Shown piece after piece: positions 34,319 to 35,906 of a stretch of 35,906 nucleotides of DNA (positions are counted from its first letter, which is position 1; each line of letters begins with the position of its first letter). A program made the translations under genes and the position numbers. Where the stretch lies: NCBI GenBank assembly GCA_905236845.1, contig CAJOQM010000006.1, positions 1-35,906 on the forward strand, in the 5' to 3' direction. A model generated the notes under the pieces. The model was given only the letters and a program-made list of their open reading frames with translations. It was not told the DNA's origin and made no database searches. Source of the stretch: an uncultured Lachnospiraceae bacterium. Lineage in GTDB: Bacteria; Bacillota; Clostridia; Lachnospirales; Lachnospiraceae.

Positions 34319-35906
34319 GACAAATCCCTCCTCCGTATATATAGGAGCCGCAGGATGCGCAGGCTTCCCGGCAGTTTTTCGTGGTCTTTGCATTAATTGC
34401 CCTGTCCCATTCCCTCCATAGGAATTCCCGCTTCAATCCGCAATCTATGAAATCCCAGGGGAAAAGCTCGTCCTTTTCTCTGGGGCGCGAGGTGTAAAAT
34501 TCCATGGAAAGACCGCATTTTTCCATGGCGTCTTTCCAGCGGTCAAATGAGAAGTATTCGCCCCAGGCATCAAATATGCCGCCGTCCTTATAAACCTGCT
34601 CTATAACGGCGGATAATCTCCTGTCCCCTCGGGCGAGGACTCCTTCTATGACAGAAGCGTCAGAGTGGTGCCAGTGATAGGAGATGGCCTTTTGGTTAAG
34701 CTGCCCCTTTAGTGATTCCTGCACGGCGTGAGTCTGGTCGAGGTATTGCTCCGCCGGAACCTGGGGAGCCCACTGAAACGGTGTAAAGGGCTTTGGTACG
34801 AAAAATGACGTCACCATGCTTATCTGAATCTTTCCCTTTCGCTCCTCCTTGGGGACAGTTTCGTAATAAAGCTTAGCAATCTTTTCGGCAAGCTCGGGAA
34901 TTGCCGCAGCATCATCCTTTGTTTCCAGAGGAAGCCCCAGCATAAAGTAGAGCTTTACCCTGTTCCAGCCGCTTTTAAAGGCAGTTTCGGCTCCCTCTAA
35001 TATCTCTTCTTCCGTGAGATTTTTATTTATCACATCCCGCATTCTCTGAGATCCCGCTTCAGGAGCCACCGTAAGGACAGAACGGTTTACGCCGCTTATT
35101 TTTTTCATAAGATCCAGAGAAAATGAATCTATGCGAAGGGAGGGTAGGGATAGCTCTATGCGGTTTTCACGAAGATCTTCAAGGATAAAATCCACAAGCT
35201 CCGCCAATTCCGTATAATCGCTTGTGCTTAACGAAATCAGGGAAATCTCGTCATGCCCGGTGTTTTGAAGCATATCTATGGCGCGGTCTTTAAGGAATTC
35301 CACGCTTCGCTCTCTGTTTGGCCTATAGGTCATTCCGGCCTGACAGAAGCGGCAGCCCCTGATGCAGCCCCTCTGGACTTCCAGCATCACACGATCCTGA
35401 GTCGCCTTTATAAAGGGCACCACGGGGGATGTGGGGTAGTATACGTTATTTAAATCCTGCACAGCCACCCGGCGAACCCTTTTGGGAATGGAGTGGAGAG
35501 GTTCCTTCATTCGGAATGTCGCTTCTTCATCCTCCATGGGTATGGTGCAAAAATCCCAGAGGATGCCGTCCTCGTTATAGGTGACCTCATACAGCGAGGG
35601 CACATATATCCCCTCTATATTCGCAGCCCGCCTAAGAAACTCCCTTTTACTTGTGCGACACTTTTTTGCCCGGGTATAAAGCTCCATAAGCTCCCCGAAG
35701 CTAACTTCCCCGTCGCCTATATATATAAGGTCAAAAAAGTCCGCCAAAGGCTCGGGATTTACCATACAAAGCCCGCCGCCTATGACGATGGGGTCATCCT
35801 CAGACCTGTCTGCCGCACGAAAGGGAATCCCGGAAAGATCCAGCACTTGCAGCACATTTGTATAGCATAGCTCATAGCCCATGGATATCCCGAGGAAATC
35901 AAATTC
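34311..35906 (-). CDS. TIGR03960-type radical SAM protein (5' end outside window)
   Basis: Residues visible: 531, open to the window edge. The upstream part EFDFLGIS continues in frame, so the ATG at 35882 is internal, and about 80-100 N-terminal residues are missing. A cobalamin-binding-like region (PIVIGGGLCMVNPEPLADFFDLIYIGDGE) precedes the radical SAM core with the 4Fe-4S motif C-x3-C-x2-C in RGCIRGCRFCQAG. The TIM-barrel pieces TVAPEAGSQRMRDVINK and MLGLPLE follow. The C terminus has CREACASCGSY. The reaction is unknown. It is translated together with the TIGR03936 partner through an overlapping stop and start. Confidence 0.92.
   Translation of the reverse strand, partial: EFDFLGISMGYELCYTNVLQVLDLSGIPFRAADRSEDDPIVIGGGLCMVNPEPLADFFDLIYIGDGEVSFGELMELYTRAKKCRTSKREFLRRAANIEGIYVPSLYEVTYNEDGILWDFCTIPMEDEEATFRMKEPLHSIPKRVRRVAVQDLNNVYYPTSPVVPFIKATQDRVMLEVQRGCIRGCRFCQAGMTYRPNRERSVEFLKDRAIDMLQNTGHDEISLISLSTSDYTELAELVDFILEDLRENRIELSLPSLRIDSFSLDLMKKISGVNRSVLTVAPEAGSQRMRDVINKNLTEEEILEGAETAFKSGWNRVKLYFMLGLPLETKDDAAAIPELAEKIAKLYYETVPKEERKGKIQISMVTSFFVPKPFTPFQWAPQVPAEQYLDQTHAVQESLKGQLNQKAISYHWHHSDASVIEGVLARGDRRLSAVIEQVYKDGGIFDAWGEYFSFDRWKDAMEKCGLSMEFYTSRPREKDELFPWDFIDCGLKREFLWREWDRAINAKTTKNCREACASCGSYIYGGGICHE

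Overview
The window looks like chromosomal DNA of a Clostridia bacterium, most likely Lachnospiraceae. The evidence is a CIRCE-controlled hrcA-grpE-dnaK-dnaJ operon, a tryptophan T-box leader, an ANTAR antitermination system on nitrogen genes, strong AGGAGG ribosome sites, frequent extended -10 promoters, and a TIGR03960/TIGR03936 radical-SAM pair. The family assignment is inference. There are no rRNA or tRNA genes, CRISPR arrays or complete insertion sequences that I can see.

Region 1 (1-12416) is one long nitrogen operon: gltB, gltD, carA, carB, a short glnA and a gene for an ANTAR-domain RNA-binding regulator. Every enzyme makes or consumes glutamine. The leader starts with a consensus promoter, followed by two hairpins with the identical hexaloop AAAGGC (A at loop position 1, G at position 4). 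The second hairpin overlaps the left arm of an intrinsic terminator. This is the ANTAR antitermination architecture, and the last gene encodes a matching ANTAR protein whose receiver domain has lost its phosphorylatable Asp. I consider this the most interesting system in the window.

Region 2 (12417-20169) has a Trp T-box leader ahead of trpE-trpG, then a Stealth-type sugar-phosphate transferase, the replication-repair AAA+ ATPase rarA, a type Ic aspartate aminotransferase and an OFA-like MFS transporter. Region 3 (20170-25167) is the class I heat-shock operon with CIRCE; its terminator hairpin carries the dnaJ stop codon in its loop.

Region 4 (25168-33610) is accessory. It holds two paralogous AAA+/DUF4143 ATPases, the first flanked by near-identical terminator repeats and preceded by a palindrome overlapping its -35 box. 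About 930 bp of gene debris follows, with remains of a fibronectin-type surface protein and NRPS-like pieces. Then come a MATE exporter, a divergent coiled-coil/J-domain protein, a FliD-like protein with a sigma-28-type promoter, a truncated membrane protein beside a REP-like half element, a MntA/HepT toxin-antitoxin pair and another truncated gene.

Region 5 (33590-35906, minus strand) is a TIGR03960 radical SAM protein, cut by the window edge, overlapping its TIGR03936 (DUF2344) partner.
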